Shown here piece after piece: positions 34,005 through 41,898 of a stretch of DNA of 64,000 nucleotides. The notes below the pieces were generated by a model. It searched no databases, was not told where the DNA came from, and saw only the letters and a list, made by a program, of their open reading frames with translations. Each line of letters begins with the position of its first letter. Position 1 is the first letter of the stretch. Source of the DNA: Geodermatophilus sp. TF02-6. Its GTDB lineage: Bacteria; Actinomycetota; Actinomycetes; Mycobacteriales; Geodermatophilaceae. Position numbers and translations under genes: made by a program. The stretch spans positions 62,001 to 126,000 of the forward strand of contig NZ_QOHF01000008.1 in the NCBI RefSeq assembly GCF_003319115.1, read 5' to 3'.

Positions 34005-35249
34005 GTGAGCACCGCCGAGGCCCCCGGCATCCCCAGGCTACGGGCCGAGGTGGACCGGCTGCAGGCGGAGAACGCGGCCCTCACCGCGCGGATGCGGCAC
34101 CGCGACGAGGAGCTCGAGGTCGCCACCCGCAAGCTGGCGGCCCGGGCGCAGACCATGACCAGCGTCATCGACGCGGTCACCGAGCAGTCCATCATCGGTA
34201 CCGACGTCGACGGCGTCGTCCGCGTCTGGAACCCCGGCGCCGAACGGATGCTGGGCCTGCCCCGCGCCGAGGTGGTCCGCCGGCGCCGGATCACCGAGTT
34301 CCACCTGGCCGAGGAGCTCGCGGAGGCCGGCGGCGGGCTGGCGGCCCTGGTCGGCCCGGCCGGCGCGCAGGGCAGCGACGTCCGGGACTGGACCTACGTG
34401 ACCGCCAGTGGCGAACGGCTGACCGTCTCCGTGGCCGTCACCCCCCGCACCGACGACCGCGGCGCGCACGCCGGCTGGAACTTCGTCGGCACGGACGTGA
34501 CCGAGGTCCGGGAGACCGAGCGGCTCAAGGACCAGTTCGTCAGCCTGATCAGCCACGAGCTGCGCACGCCGCTGGCCTCGATCCTGGGCTACCTGGAGCT
34601 GGTCCTCGACGACCCCGGGCAGCCGCTGACCGACGAGCAGCGGCAGTACCTGGCGACCGTCGAGCGCAACGCCCAGCGGCTGCTGCGGCTGGTCGGCGAC
34701 CTGCTGTTCACCGCCCAGGTGGACGCCGGCCGGTTCGGTCTGCAGCCCGGGGACGTGGACCTGGCCGCGCTGGTCCGCGACGCGGAGGCGACCGCGCGGG
34801 TGAGCGCCGCCGCGGCGGGGGTCGAGGTCTCGGTGACCGCCCCCACGGACGGGCTGGTGGTGCGCGGGGACGCCGTCCGACTCGGGCAGGCCTGCGACAA
34901 CCTGGTGTCCAACGCGGTGAAGTTCACCCCGCGCGGGGGCCGGGTGACGCTCACCCTGCGCGCGGCGTGGCGCACGACGGACGGCGAGGTCCTCGACGAG
35001 CCGCGGGCCGGCGCCGTCCCGGTGGCCCGGCTGGCGGTGAGCGACACCGGCGTCGGCATCCCCACGGGGGAGCAGGCGCAGCTGTTCGCCCGCTTCTTCC
35101 GCGCCTCCACCGCCCGGCGGCACGCGGTGCCGGGGGTCGGGCTGGGCCTGGCCATCACCCGGGCCATCACCACCGCGCACGGCGGCACCCTGGAGCTGAC
35201 CAGCGCCGAGGGCCGTGGCACCACGTTCACCCTCACCCTCCCCCGCTGA
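34005..35249 (+). CDS. PAS-domain sensor histidine kinase (soluble)
   Basis: This is a 414-residue cytosolic kinase. A coiled coil lies at 8-50 and a PAS domain at 55-165 (VTEQSIIGTDVDGVVRVWN). The HisKA domain has phospho-acceptor His184 in LISHELRTPL. The ATPase domain has N-box DNLVSNAVKF, G1 DTGVGIP and G2 GVGLGLAI. There is no membrane segment, so the signal is internal. The start is the GTG at 34005, preceded by GGGGCGAGG. An OmpR regulator (36909) and REC-Hpt protein (36170) nearby are possible partners. Confidence 0.9.
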   Translation: MSTAEAPGIPRLRAEVDRLQAENAALTARMRHRDEELEVATRKLAARAQTMTSVIDAVTEQSIIGTDVDGVVRVWNPGAERMLGLPRAEVVRRRRITEFHLAEELAEAGGGLAALVGPAGAQGSDVRDWTYVTASGERLTVSVAVTPRTDDRGAHAGWNFVGTDVTEVRETERLKDQFVSLISHELRTPLASILGYLELVLDDPGQPLTDEQRQYLATVERNAQRLLRLVGDLLFTAQVDAGRFGLQPGDVDLAALVRDAEATARVSAAAAGVEVSVTAPTDGLVVRGDAVRLGQACDNLVSNAVKFTPRGGRVTLTLRAAWRTTDGEVLDEPRAGAVPVARLAVSDTGVGIPTGEQAQLFARFFRASTARRHAVPGVGLGLAITRAITTAHGGTLELTSAEGRGTTFTLTLPR

Positions 35250-35415
35250 CAACCACCCCTTGTAGGCTCGCGGCGGGACCCGAGAGGTGGCCGGACGGGG
35301 CCGCCGTTCTCTGCGGATCTCTTGCGGTCGGGCCGTCGGTGTCCTGCGGTCGGGCCGCCAGAGTCGTCCCTGTCGCCGGAACAGCCGTGCTCTGGCCGGA
35401 CCCGGGGGAGACGTC

Positions 35416-35745
35416 ATGACCCGCGCCACCACCGCCCGCAACGTTATCGGTTCCCTCGGAGTGCTCGGCGCCACCGCCGCGGTCGCCGGCCGGGGGACCT
35501 CCGGCAGGTCCACCGACTCGACACTCTCGGTCACGACCCAGGTCGCCACCGGCACCGTCTCGATCGACCTGGCCCAGCCGGCCGCGGCCACCGGGCTGCT
35601 GCCCGCGGCCGGCACCGCCGCCCGGCGCGCCCTGCGCCCGGCACTGGCATTGGGCCGCTGGTCCGTGCACGCCCTGGTCGCCCTCGCCGCGGTCGCCTTC
35701 GCCGTCCCGACCGCAGGCCCGCACCTGCTCGGCCACCGCACATGA
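35416..35745 (+). pseudogene. Hybrid remnant: TasA/CalY-like N-terminus joined to SipW N-terminus
   Basis: Residues 1-50 read as the secreted TasA/camelysin family start (RNVIGSLGVLGATAAVAG, then STLSVTTQVATGTVSIDL). Without any stop the frame then becomes ARRALRPALALGRWSVHAL, the membrane helix of a SipW-type signal peptidase, and ends GPHLLGHRT before TGA. A deletion appears to have fused the 5' end of the cargo gene to the peptidase gene. A one-base loss at CGCACATG then shifts the frame into the next entry. Confidence 0.7.
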
Positions 35746-36176
35746 CCATGCTGACGGCCAGCACGTCGCCGCAGACCGACCCCGGCGACGTCGTCGTCAC
35801 CACACCGCTGGCGGTCTCCGACGTCACCGAGGGCATGGTGATCAGCTACCACATCCCCATCGACGACCACCGCGTCGTCACCCACCGGGTCATCTCGGTC
35901 GAGCACGGCTCCGACGGCTCGGTGGCCGTGCAGACCACGGGCGACGTGAACGACTCCGTCGACCCGTGGACCGCCGTCCTCCAGGGCGACACCGCCTACC
36001 GGGTGCGTGCCGTCATCCCGGACGCCGGCCACCTCATCGCCGTGCTGCGCCCGCCGTGGCTGCGCACCGCCCTGGTCCACGGCGCCCCGGCGCTCCTGGC
36101 CGTCTGGCTGCTGCTCACCATCTGGCGCCCGACCGCCGAGGAGGACGCGCCGCCGTCGGGACCGGTCCGGTGCTGA
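35742..36176 (+). pseudogene. SipW-type signal peptidase I, catalytic part, frame-disrupted
   Basis: It continues the peptidase from MLTASTSPQTDPGDVV, where the Ser of the usual GSMxP motif survives as ASTSP. The second catalytic residue is His in HRVVTHRVISVEH. WTAVLQGDTAYRVRAVIP and a C-terminal membrane helix (LVHGAPALLAVWLLLTIW) complete the fold. Translated from ATG 35742 it would lack the N-terminal membrane anchor, which lies in the preceding frame. SipW peptidases mature TasA-type proteins; both members of that pair are damaged here. Confidence 0.75.
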
Positions 36177-36829
36177 CCGCTCTCGTCGTCGACGCCGAGG
36201 CGGCCGACCGCGCCCGCGTCGCCGGGCTGCTGCGGGTCGCCGGGTGGGGGGTCCGCGAGGCCGCCGACACCGGCCAGGCCCTGGCCCTGGCCCGCCGCCT
36301 CGACCCGGACCTGGTGGTCACCGACCTGCCTGCTCCGGCCGGGCAGGGACCTGCGCTGCTGCGCCGGCTGCGGCTGGCCGGCTGCCGGGCACACCTGCTG
36401 GTCGTGACCGGCGAGGCCGGCCGGCAGGACCGGGAGGCCGCGCTGGAGGTCGGGGCTCTGGCCTGCCTGCCCAAACCGGTCGACGCCGGCCTGCTGGTCG
36501 ACCTGCTCCGCCGCCGGGCAGGCGGCCCGGACGGGACGGCCCCGTCGCCCACGGTCGGCCCGGACGACGACGTCGACGCCGCCCTGGTGGACCGGCTGCA
36601 GGATCTCTACGCCCGCGCCCTGCCCAGCCGGCTGACGGCGATCGCCGACGGCGCCCGAGCGGGCGACGCCCCGGCCGTCGCGCGGGCCTCGGCCACGCTG
36701 GCCGGCACCAGCGCCCAGCTGGGCCACCCGGAGGTCGCGGCGGTCTGCCGGGCGATCGCGCGGGACGCGCGGCGCGGGGTCCTCGCCCACGACCGGCTGG
36801 TCGAGCTGCGGGCCGTCGCCGGCGGCTGA
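36170..36829 (+). CDS. Receiver-Hpt-like protein lacking the phospho-accepting His
   Basis: The 219-residue protein has a response-regulator receiver domain at 1-115, with phospho-acceptor Asp52 (VVTDLP), Thr80 and Lys102 (LPKPVD). An Hpt-like helical bundle follows at 135-215. In the Hpt motif HxLKG the sequence reads ATLAGTSAQLG, so the His is replaced by Ala175. It may bind a kinase without accepting phosphate. The GTG at 36170 overlaps the SipW remnant stop by 7 bases. Confidence 0.75.
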   Translation: MLTALVVDAEAADRARVAGLLRVAGWGVREAADTGQALALARRLDPDLVVTDLPAPAGQGPALLRRLRLAGCRAHLLVVTGEAGRQDREAALEVGALACLPKPVDAGLLVDLLRRRAGGPDGTAPSPTVGPDDDVDAALVDRLQDLYARALPSRLTAIADGARAGDAPAVARASATLAGTSAQLGHPEVAAVCRAIARDARRGVLAHDRLVELRAVAGG

Positions 36830-36908
36830 CCGGCCCGCACGGCTGGGCCCTGAGCACCTCGACCTGGGTGACGGGGTACCGCATGACGGCGCACACCAGC
36901 ATCGGCGT

Positions 36909-37607
36909 TCAGGCCACCAGCCGGTAGCCCACGCCGCGCACGGTCCGGATCTCCGGCGAGGACAGGCCGGCGGCCTGCAGCTTGCGGCGCAGGTTGGACA
37001 TGTGCGCCTCGACCAGGCGGACGCTGCCCTCCCAGTCGGTCTGCCAGACCTCCCGCAGCAGCGTCGCCCGCTGCAGCACCCGGCCGGGGCGCGAGGCCAG
37101 CGCGGCGAGGAGGTCGAACTCGGTGCGGGTCAGGTCGACGACGACGCCGTCCACGCGGACCTCGCGGCTGTCCTCGTCGACCTCGAGGTCGGCGAGCCGG
37201 AGCACCGACTCCTCGGCCGGCGTCGGCGCGGGGGCCGGGACGCACGGGCGGCGCAGCATCGCCTGCACGCGGGCCGCCAGCTCCCGCGGCGAGAACGGCT
37301 TGGCCATGTACCCGTCGGCGCCGACGGCCAGGCCGATGAGCAGGTCGACCTCCTCGGCGCGCGCGGTGAGCATGAGGACGTAGCACTCGCTCTCGGCGCG
37401 GATCTGCCGGCACACCTCGGTGCCGTCGGCGTCGGGCAGCCCCAGGTCGAGGACGACGACGTCGGGCGCCGCGCAGCGGACCTCGGCCAGCGCCTCGGCG
37501 CCGGACGGGACCGCGCGGACGTCCATCCCCGCCCTGCGCAGGACCGTGCAGACCAGCTCCCTGATCTCCTCGGTGTCCTCCACGACGAGCACGGACTGCT
37601 CGGGCAC
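36909..37607 (-). CDS. OmpR/PhoB-family response regulator
   Basis: This 232-residue regulator has a receiver domain with Glu10-Asp11 acidic pair, phospho-acceptor Asp54 (VVLDLGLP), Thr81 and Lys103 (MAKPF). A winged-helix DNA-binding domain follows from about 135 (LTRTEFDLLAALASRPGRVL ... IRTVRGVGYRL). No kinase gene is adjacent on this strand. The PAS kinase at 34005 is the nearest candidate. It converges with the REC-Hpt gene, with 79 bases between them. Confidence 0.92.
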   Translation of the reverse strand: MPEQSVLVVEDTEEIRELVCTVLRRAGMDVRAVPSGAEALAEVRCAAPDVVVLDLGLPDADGTEVCRQIRAESECYVLMLTARAEEVDLLIGLAVGADGYMAKPFSPRELAARVQAMLRRPCVPAPAPTPAEESVLRLADLEVDEDSREVRVDGVVVDLTRTEFDLLAALASRPGRVLQRATLLREVWQTDWEGSVRLVEAHMSNLRRKLQAAGLSSPEIRTVRGVGYRLVA

Positions 37608-38187
37608 GACCTCTCCTCACGGGTCCGGGGCGGTGACGGGCTCGGTGTCACCTGGGCGGGTGATCGGCGCCGCCCCGACCCGCCTTGAGCGAGGCCCGGG
37701 CCCCTGCCCCGAACGGAGGAGGCTTCCGGCGCCTGCCCCGTCCGACCCGGGCCATGCCGCGGAGATCGCCGCCTGCTACGCGCTCGACCGCGGTGAGGAC
37801 CCCGATCCGCACGGGTCCGGCCGCACCGCCGTCCGGCTCCGCCCGGCTGCGGTGGTCCCCGTCCGCCTGCCGTAGCCGTACCGGCGGCCGGGGTGCCCCT
37901 GGCAGGCCACCCGTCGTACCGGCGCCGTCCGCACCGACTCCCGGACCGCACGATCCGCGCCGCGGCCGCACGACCCGGGCGGGAGGGCTTGCGGAACCGC
38001 TCGGGTCCACATCGGCGGTTGCGTGCGATCGGATCGGGTACGCCGTGTCCGGCCCAGACCCGGCCGCTCCCGGGGCGGCGCCGGCACCGCGCCCGCGCCT
38101 CCTCGACCGACGGACGCCGTGCGGCGACCTCCTCCCGGCGCCGCGCCGCAGAGCGCGTCGCCGGTCCCACCGACCCGGAGTTGACCA
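37608..38187. other. 580-base divergent intergenic region, no gene recognised
   Basis: This gap separates the OmpR regulator from the rhodopsin gene. Several open frames cross it but none has a recognisable domain or ribosome site. It must contain the promoters of both genes. The inverted pair TGCGGCGA / GCGCCGCA near 38117-38148 is a weak stem. GGAG at 38177 is the ribosome site of the rhodopsin. Confidence 0.5.
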
Positions 38188-39198
38188 GTGACGCCCTTCG
38201 ACACACCCACGCCCGAACTGCAGACCATGTCGCTCGGGCTCTACGACCTGGTCCTCTACGCGGTCGTCGCCGCCGGCTTCGCCCTGTTCGCGATGTTCGT
38301 CTACACCTGGAACAGCAAGAGCGAGGTCGGGGTCCGCTACCGGCCGGCGGTCCTGGCCAGCCTGTGCATCACCGGGGTGGCCGCGCTGTCCTACCTCGTC
38401 CTGTTCGTCAAGTGGGACACCGGCTTCGACCTGGTGGGCGGCGTGTACCAGCCCAACGGCGAGGCCCGCTTCACCCTGGCCCCCCGTTACATCGACTGGA
38501 CGATCACCGTTCCGCTGCTCACCGCCGAACTGCTGGCGGTGTGCTCCCTGGCCGGGGCGAGGGCGCGCAACCTGCGCTTCACCACCATGGCCGCGGCGTT
38601 CCTGATGATCTTCACCGGCTACCTGGGCTCACAGGTGCTGGCCCAGGGCCGCGACACCACCGCGCTGGTCGTCTGGGGCCTGATCAGCACCGTGTTCTAC
38701 GTCTACCTCTACGTCGCACTGATCGGCGCGGTCCGCGCCTCGCTGCCGACGATGAGCCCGGAGGCGGCGGTCAGCCTGCGCAACGCCACGATCGTGCTGC
38801 TGGGCACCTTCGGCGTGTACCCGCTGGTCTATGCGGTCCCGGTGTTCGTCGACGTCACGCCGGCCTGGCTGGCCGGCATGCAGCTGGCCTACTCCGCCGC
38901 CGACGTGCTGGCCAAGGTCGGGTTCGGCGCGCTGATCCACAAGGTCGCCAAGCTGCGCACCGCCGAGGACGTCGCCGCGGGCGACGACACGCACCCGGAG
39001 GCGGTGTGGGTGAGCAACGAGAAGAGGAGCGACGGGGTCCTGCCCGAGCTCGCCCGGGTCGGTGACGGCGCCAGGGCGGTCTTCTCCGGCAACCGGACGA
39101 CGGAGCACTCCCAGCACGCCGGCGGGCCGGTCGACGGCGGTTGGCGCGGCGGTGCTACCGAGGCCGGCGCCGCCGGCAGCGCGGAGCGACGGGGCTGA
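38188..39198 (+). CDS. Microbial rhodopsin, DTE-type light-driven proton pump with possible carotenoid-antenna site
   Basis: The 336-residue protein has seven membrane helices. Helix C reads RYIDWTITVPLLTAE, giving Arg100, proton acceptor Asp103, Thr107 and donor Glu114 (the DTE motif of proteo- and xanthorhodopsins). Leu111, at the tuning position, predicts green absorption. Helix G has Asp239 and the retinal Schiff-base Lys243 (SAADVLAKVGFG). At the position of bacteriorhodopsin Trp138 it has Gly164 (VWGLIST), the fenestration used for a carotenoid antenna in xanthorhodopsin. A hydrophilic tail of about 80 residues follows. The retinal enzyme gene starts 2 bases after the stop. Confidence 0.94.
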   Translation: MTPFDTPTPELQTMSLGLYDLVLYAVVAAGFALFAMFVYTWNSKSEVGVRYRPAVLASLCITGVAALSYLVLFVKWDTGFDLVGGVYQPNGEARFTLAPRYIDWTITVPLLTAELLAVCSLAGARARNLRFTTMAAAFLMIFTGYLGSQVLAQGRDTTALVVWGLISTVFYVYLYVALIGAVRASLPTMSPEAAVSLRNATIVLLGTFGVYPLVYAVPVFVDVTPAWLAGMQLAYSAADVLAKVGFGALIHKVAKLRTAEDVAAGDDTHPEAVWVSNEKRSDGVLPELARVGDGARAVFSGNRTTEHSQHAGGPVDGGWRGGATEAGAAGSAERRG

Positions 39199-39200
39199 CC

Positions 39201-40193
39201 GTGCCCTCCGCGACCGTCCGGGGGAGGGCGGCAGTCACGGCTCCCTCCCCCGGACGGCGGTCGGCGACGCCGTTCGCCGCCCCGGCGCGGACGGCGACGG
39301 TCGTGTCGACCACGGCCGCGGTCGCCGTGCTGCTGGCCGAGGTCGCGGTCCCCGGCGGGTGGGGCGACGCGGCCTGGGGAGTGCTCGTCGGCGGGCTGCT
39401 GCTGGGCCTGCCGCACGGCGCGGTCGACCACCTCGTCCCGGGGCGCCGGCTGGGCTGGCGGCCGGTGCGGCTGGCCGTCTTCGCCGCCGGCTACGCCGCT
39501 CTGGCGACGGTCGCCTGGCTGGTGTTCCGCGCCTGGCCGGGGCCGGCGCTGGTGGCCTTCGTCGCCGTCTCCGCCTGGCACTTCGGCACCGGGGAGACCG
39601 CCTTCGCCGACCTGCGCGCAGGCCGCCCGGTGGGCCGGCGTCCCATCGCGGCCGCGGTCGTCGGCGCCGTGGTGCTCCTCGTCCCGCTGGTGCGCGGGTC
39701 GGCCGACACCGCGGCCGTCGTGGCCGCCGTCGTCCCCGGTTCCGCCGGCAGGCTGCCGGCCTGGCTGCCGGCGACCGTGCTCGGCGTCGTGCTGCCGGCC
39801 GCTGCGGTGCTGGCGGCCCGGCTGGTGGGTGGACGACGGTGGGTGGAGGCGGCCGAACTGGTGCTGCTCGCCTGCCTCGGGCTCGTCGTCCCGCCGCTGG
39901 CGGCCTTCGGCGTGTACTTCGGCTGCTGGCACTCCGTCCGGCACGTGGCCCGGGTGGTCGCCGAGGACCCGGCCGGCGCCGGCGACCTGGCCGCCGGGCG
40001 GCTGGGCCGGCCGCTGCGCCGCTTCGCCGTGCAGGCCGCGCTGCCGACGGCCGCCGTCCTCGCGGTCCTGGCACTGCTGTGGTCGGCCGCGGACGGGTGG
40101 CCGTCGTTCGTGGCCACCGACCTGCCGGTGTTGGCCGCGGTGACCGTGCCGCACGCCCTCGTCGTCGCCTGGCTCGACCGCGCCCCGTCGTGA
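39201..40193 (+). CDS. blh: Brp/Blh-family beta-carotene 15,15'-dioxygenase
   Basis: This 330-residue polytopic membrane enzyme cleaves beta-carotene into two retinals, the rhodopsin chromophore. The conserved iron-binding histidines are all visible: LLGLPHGAVDHL, SAWHFGTGE, GCWHSVRHVAR and TVPHALVVAW. The GTG at 39201 is taken because it follows the rhodopsin stop by 2 bases, so the pair is one operon. No carotenoid synthesis genes are in the window; beta-carotene must come from elsewhere in the genome. Confidence 0.92.
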   Translation: MPSATVRGRAAVTAPSPGRRSATPFAAPARTATVVSTTAAVAVLLAEVAVPGGWGDAAWGVLVGGLLLGLPHGAVDHLVPGRRLGWRPVRLAVFAAGYAALATVAWLVFRAWPGPALVAFVAVSAWHFGTGETAFADLRAGRPVGRRPIAAAVVGAVVLLVPLVRGSADTAAVVAAVVPGSAGRLPAWLPATVLGVVLPAAAVLAARLVGGRRWVEAAELVLLACLGLVVPPLAAFGVYFGCWHSVRHVARVVAEDPAGAGDLAAGRLGRPLRRFAVQAALPTAAVLAVLALLWSAADGWPSFVATDLPVLAAVTVPHALVVAWLDRAPS

Positions 40194-40380
40194 CCCGCCG
40201 CCCGAGCCGTCCTCGCGCAGGGCCCGGCCGTCGGCGTCGGTGAGCACGCCGCCCTTGGTGCCGAGGTCGCCGATGACGACCCTGCAGGTGGTGAACGACG
40301 CCTTCGCGGCGGCGACCTCCCCGTCGCGCCGGAGCACCAGGCCGACGGTCCTCAGATCACCGCAGTCCCTCGCCCGAAGT

Positions 40381-40405
40381 GGTTGGTGGACAAACCCTTG
40401 GGTCA
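40381..40405 (+). promoter_or_regulatory. Operator-like site upstream of the OhrR-like gene
   Basis: GGTTGGTGGACAAACCC, followed by TTGGGTCA, lies about 30-45 bases before the GTG. It matches the perfect palindrome before the next gene (GTTGGTGCACCAAC followed by CCTTTGTC) at most positions, so the two are likely bound by the same repressor. A possible -10, TACGAT, follows at 40416. Confidence 0.6.
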
Positions 40406-40427
40406 CCATGAGCCCTACGATGGGGCG

Positions 40428-40949
40428 GTGACGACCGGCGAGACGACGCCCCAGGCCGCCCTCGGGTCGGAGGACGTGCTGGCCCTGGACCGGCAGGTGT
40501 GCTTCGCGCTGTCGGTGGCCGCCCGCAACGTGGTCGCGATCTACCGGCCGGTGCTCGAGCCACTGGGGCTGACCCATCCGCAGTACCTGGTGATGCTGGC
40601 GCTGTGGCAGCACGGGACGCTGTCGGTCAAGGCGCTGTCCGGCCTGCTGCAGCTGGACCCTGGCACGCTCTCGCCGCTGCTCAAGCGGCTGGAGGCGGCC
40701 GGGCTGCTGCGCCGGGAGCGGGACCCGAAGGACCAGCGCAACCTGGCGCTGGCGCTGACCGACAAGGGCACGTCGCTGCGCGAGCAGGCGGAGAAGATCC
40801 CCGCCGGCATCGTCGAGCGCCTGGGCATGCCGGTCGAGCAGCTGGTGACCCTGCACGAGGTGCTCACCCAGGTGATCGCCGCCTCCCAGCAGGCCCTCGC
40901 GCACCCCGCCTCGAGCGAGGGAGCCGGACCGCAGGCCACGGTCGCCTGA
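40428..40949 (+). CDS. OhrR-like MarR-family regulator with redox cysteine
   Basis: This is a 173-residue winged-helix regulator. The N-terminal LDRQVCFALSVAAR places Cys25 exactly where OhrR proteins have their peroxide-sensing cysteine. The two Tyr that hold its thiolate are also present (IYRP and HPQY). The wing is RRERDPKDQRNLALALTDKG. It probably represses genes until oxidised by organic peroxides. No ohr gene is in the window. A matching operator-like sequence precedes both this gene and the next one. Confidence 0.88.
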   Translation: MTTGETTPQAALGSEDVLALDRQVCFALSVAARNVVAIYRPVLEPLGLTHPQYLVMLALWQHGTLSVKALSGLLQLDPGTLSPLLKRLEAAGLLRRERDPKDQRNLALALTDKGTSLREQAEKIPAGIVERLGMPVEQLVTLHEVLTQVIAASQQALAHPASSEGAGPQATVA

Positions 40950-40988
40950 GCCTGGCGGTGTGACCGAGATCGCCGTTGGGGGCCAAGA

Positions 40989-41002
40989 GTTGGTGCACCA
41001 AC
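40989..41002 (+). promoter_or_regulatory. Perfect 14-bp palindrome upstream of the DUF5313 gene
   Basis: GTTGGTGCACCAAC is a perfect dyad, 38 bases before the downstream GTG. Both it and its flank CCTTTGTCC resemble the site in front of the OhrR-like gene. Confidence 0.65.
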
Positions 41003-41039
41003 CCTTTGTCCGCTCAGCATCCTGGGGCACCATGGAGAC

Positions 41040-41525
41040 GTGACCGTTGTCGAGCAGGAGCACTCCGGCGTCATGGCAGACCCCGCAGAGCACGACACGA
41101 CCGAGCCGGTCGTCCGGCCGGCTCCGCACCGCTGGCTGTGGTACGCCCTGGGTGGCGGTCTGCCCGCACGGCACCGCGGCTGGGTGCTGTTCGACACCAC
41201 AACCCGCACCTGGGGCCTGCGCCACGTCGCCCGCATGCTCGTCCAGATGTCGATCCCGATCGCGTTGGTCATGGTCCTGCTGCCCGCCCCGTTCGGGCTG
41301 CGCGCGGCGGTCGCCGGCGGCGGGATCTTCCTCGGGCTCATCTACTCGCTCGCCTACATGCCCGAGACCACCGAGAACCGGGTCGTGAAGGCCGGCTACC
41401 CCGCCGGCACCGCCACCGCCCACCGCGAGCACGCCGCTCACCGGCGCGACCTGCGGGACAGCGAGCGCCGCCGGGCCGCCAGGGCCAAGCGCGCCGCCCG
41501 CTACCGCGACCGCACGGGTCGCTGA
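41040..41525 (+). CDS. DUF5313 family membrane protein
   Basis: The 161-residue protein has the DUF5313 pattern RWLWYALGGGLPARHRGWVL, then DTTTRTWGLRHVARML. Two membrane helices follow (MSIPIALVMVLLPAPFGL and AVAGGGIFLGLIYSLAYM), with a strongly basic cytosolic C-terminus. Function unknown. The operator-like palindrome shared with the OhrR-like gene suggests it is a peroxide-responsive target. An in-frame ATG at residue 12 is an alternative start. Confidence 0.8.
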   Translation: MTVVEQEHSGVMADPAEHDTTEPVVRPAPHRWLWYALGGGLPARHRGWVLFDTTTRTWGLRHVARMLVQMSIPIALVMVLLPAPFGLRAAVAGGGIFLGLIYSLAYMPETTENRVVKAGYPAGTATAHREHAAHRRDLRDSERRRAARAKRAARYRDRTGR

Positions 41526-41898
41526 CCGGCCGGGGTCGGGTGGTTCCTGAGACCCTCGGTCCCTCGTCGATCGCCATCACCGGCGACGTCCACGGGCCGT
41601 AGCACCGGACGTCTCGCGGAGGCTGCCACCTGGCCCGAGCACTGGCTGACCGCCATGGTGCACGACCACGGCCACGTGGCGCCCGTCGACGTGTTCACCC
41701 CTCCGGCACAGCCCCCGGCATCGACCGCCACCGGAGTCCGTGACCCCGGCCGTCCGAGTCGGCGCCGGCGCCCTGGCGGCTGGTGTACCGGACGCGCCGG
41801 TGATGACGAGCACGATCCGCACTCCTTGTAATCACTGGAAGCACTCAGGCGCTATCAGCGGAAGTACAGCGATAGCAAGGAGGCGTTATCGTTGGAGC
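41526..41898. other. 373-base intergenic region with TetR operator candidate
   Basis: No credible gene is seen here. Just before the TetR start, GCTATC (41851-41856) and GATAGC (41871-41876) form an interrupted dyad in a notably A+T-richer stretch (from 41821), followed by CGTTATCG. This is the probable promoter-operator of the TetR gene. TTGTAA at 41826 could be a -35. Confidence 0.5.

Noticed and set aside
40197-40380. Minus-strand fragment resembling the end of a hydratase-like protein (DLRTVGLVLRRDGEV)
   Set aside because: Only about 15 residues look familiar and the rest matches nothing I know, so it is not reported as a pseudogene.
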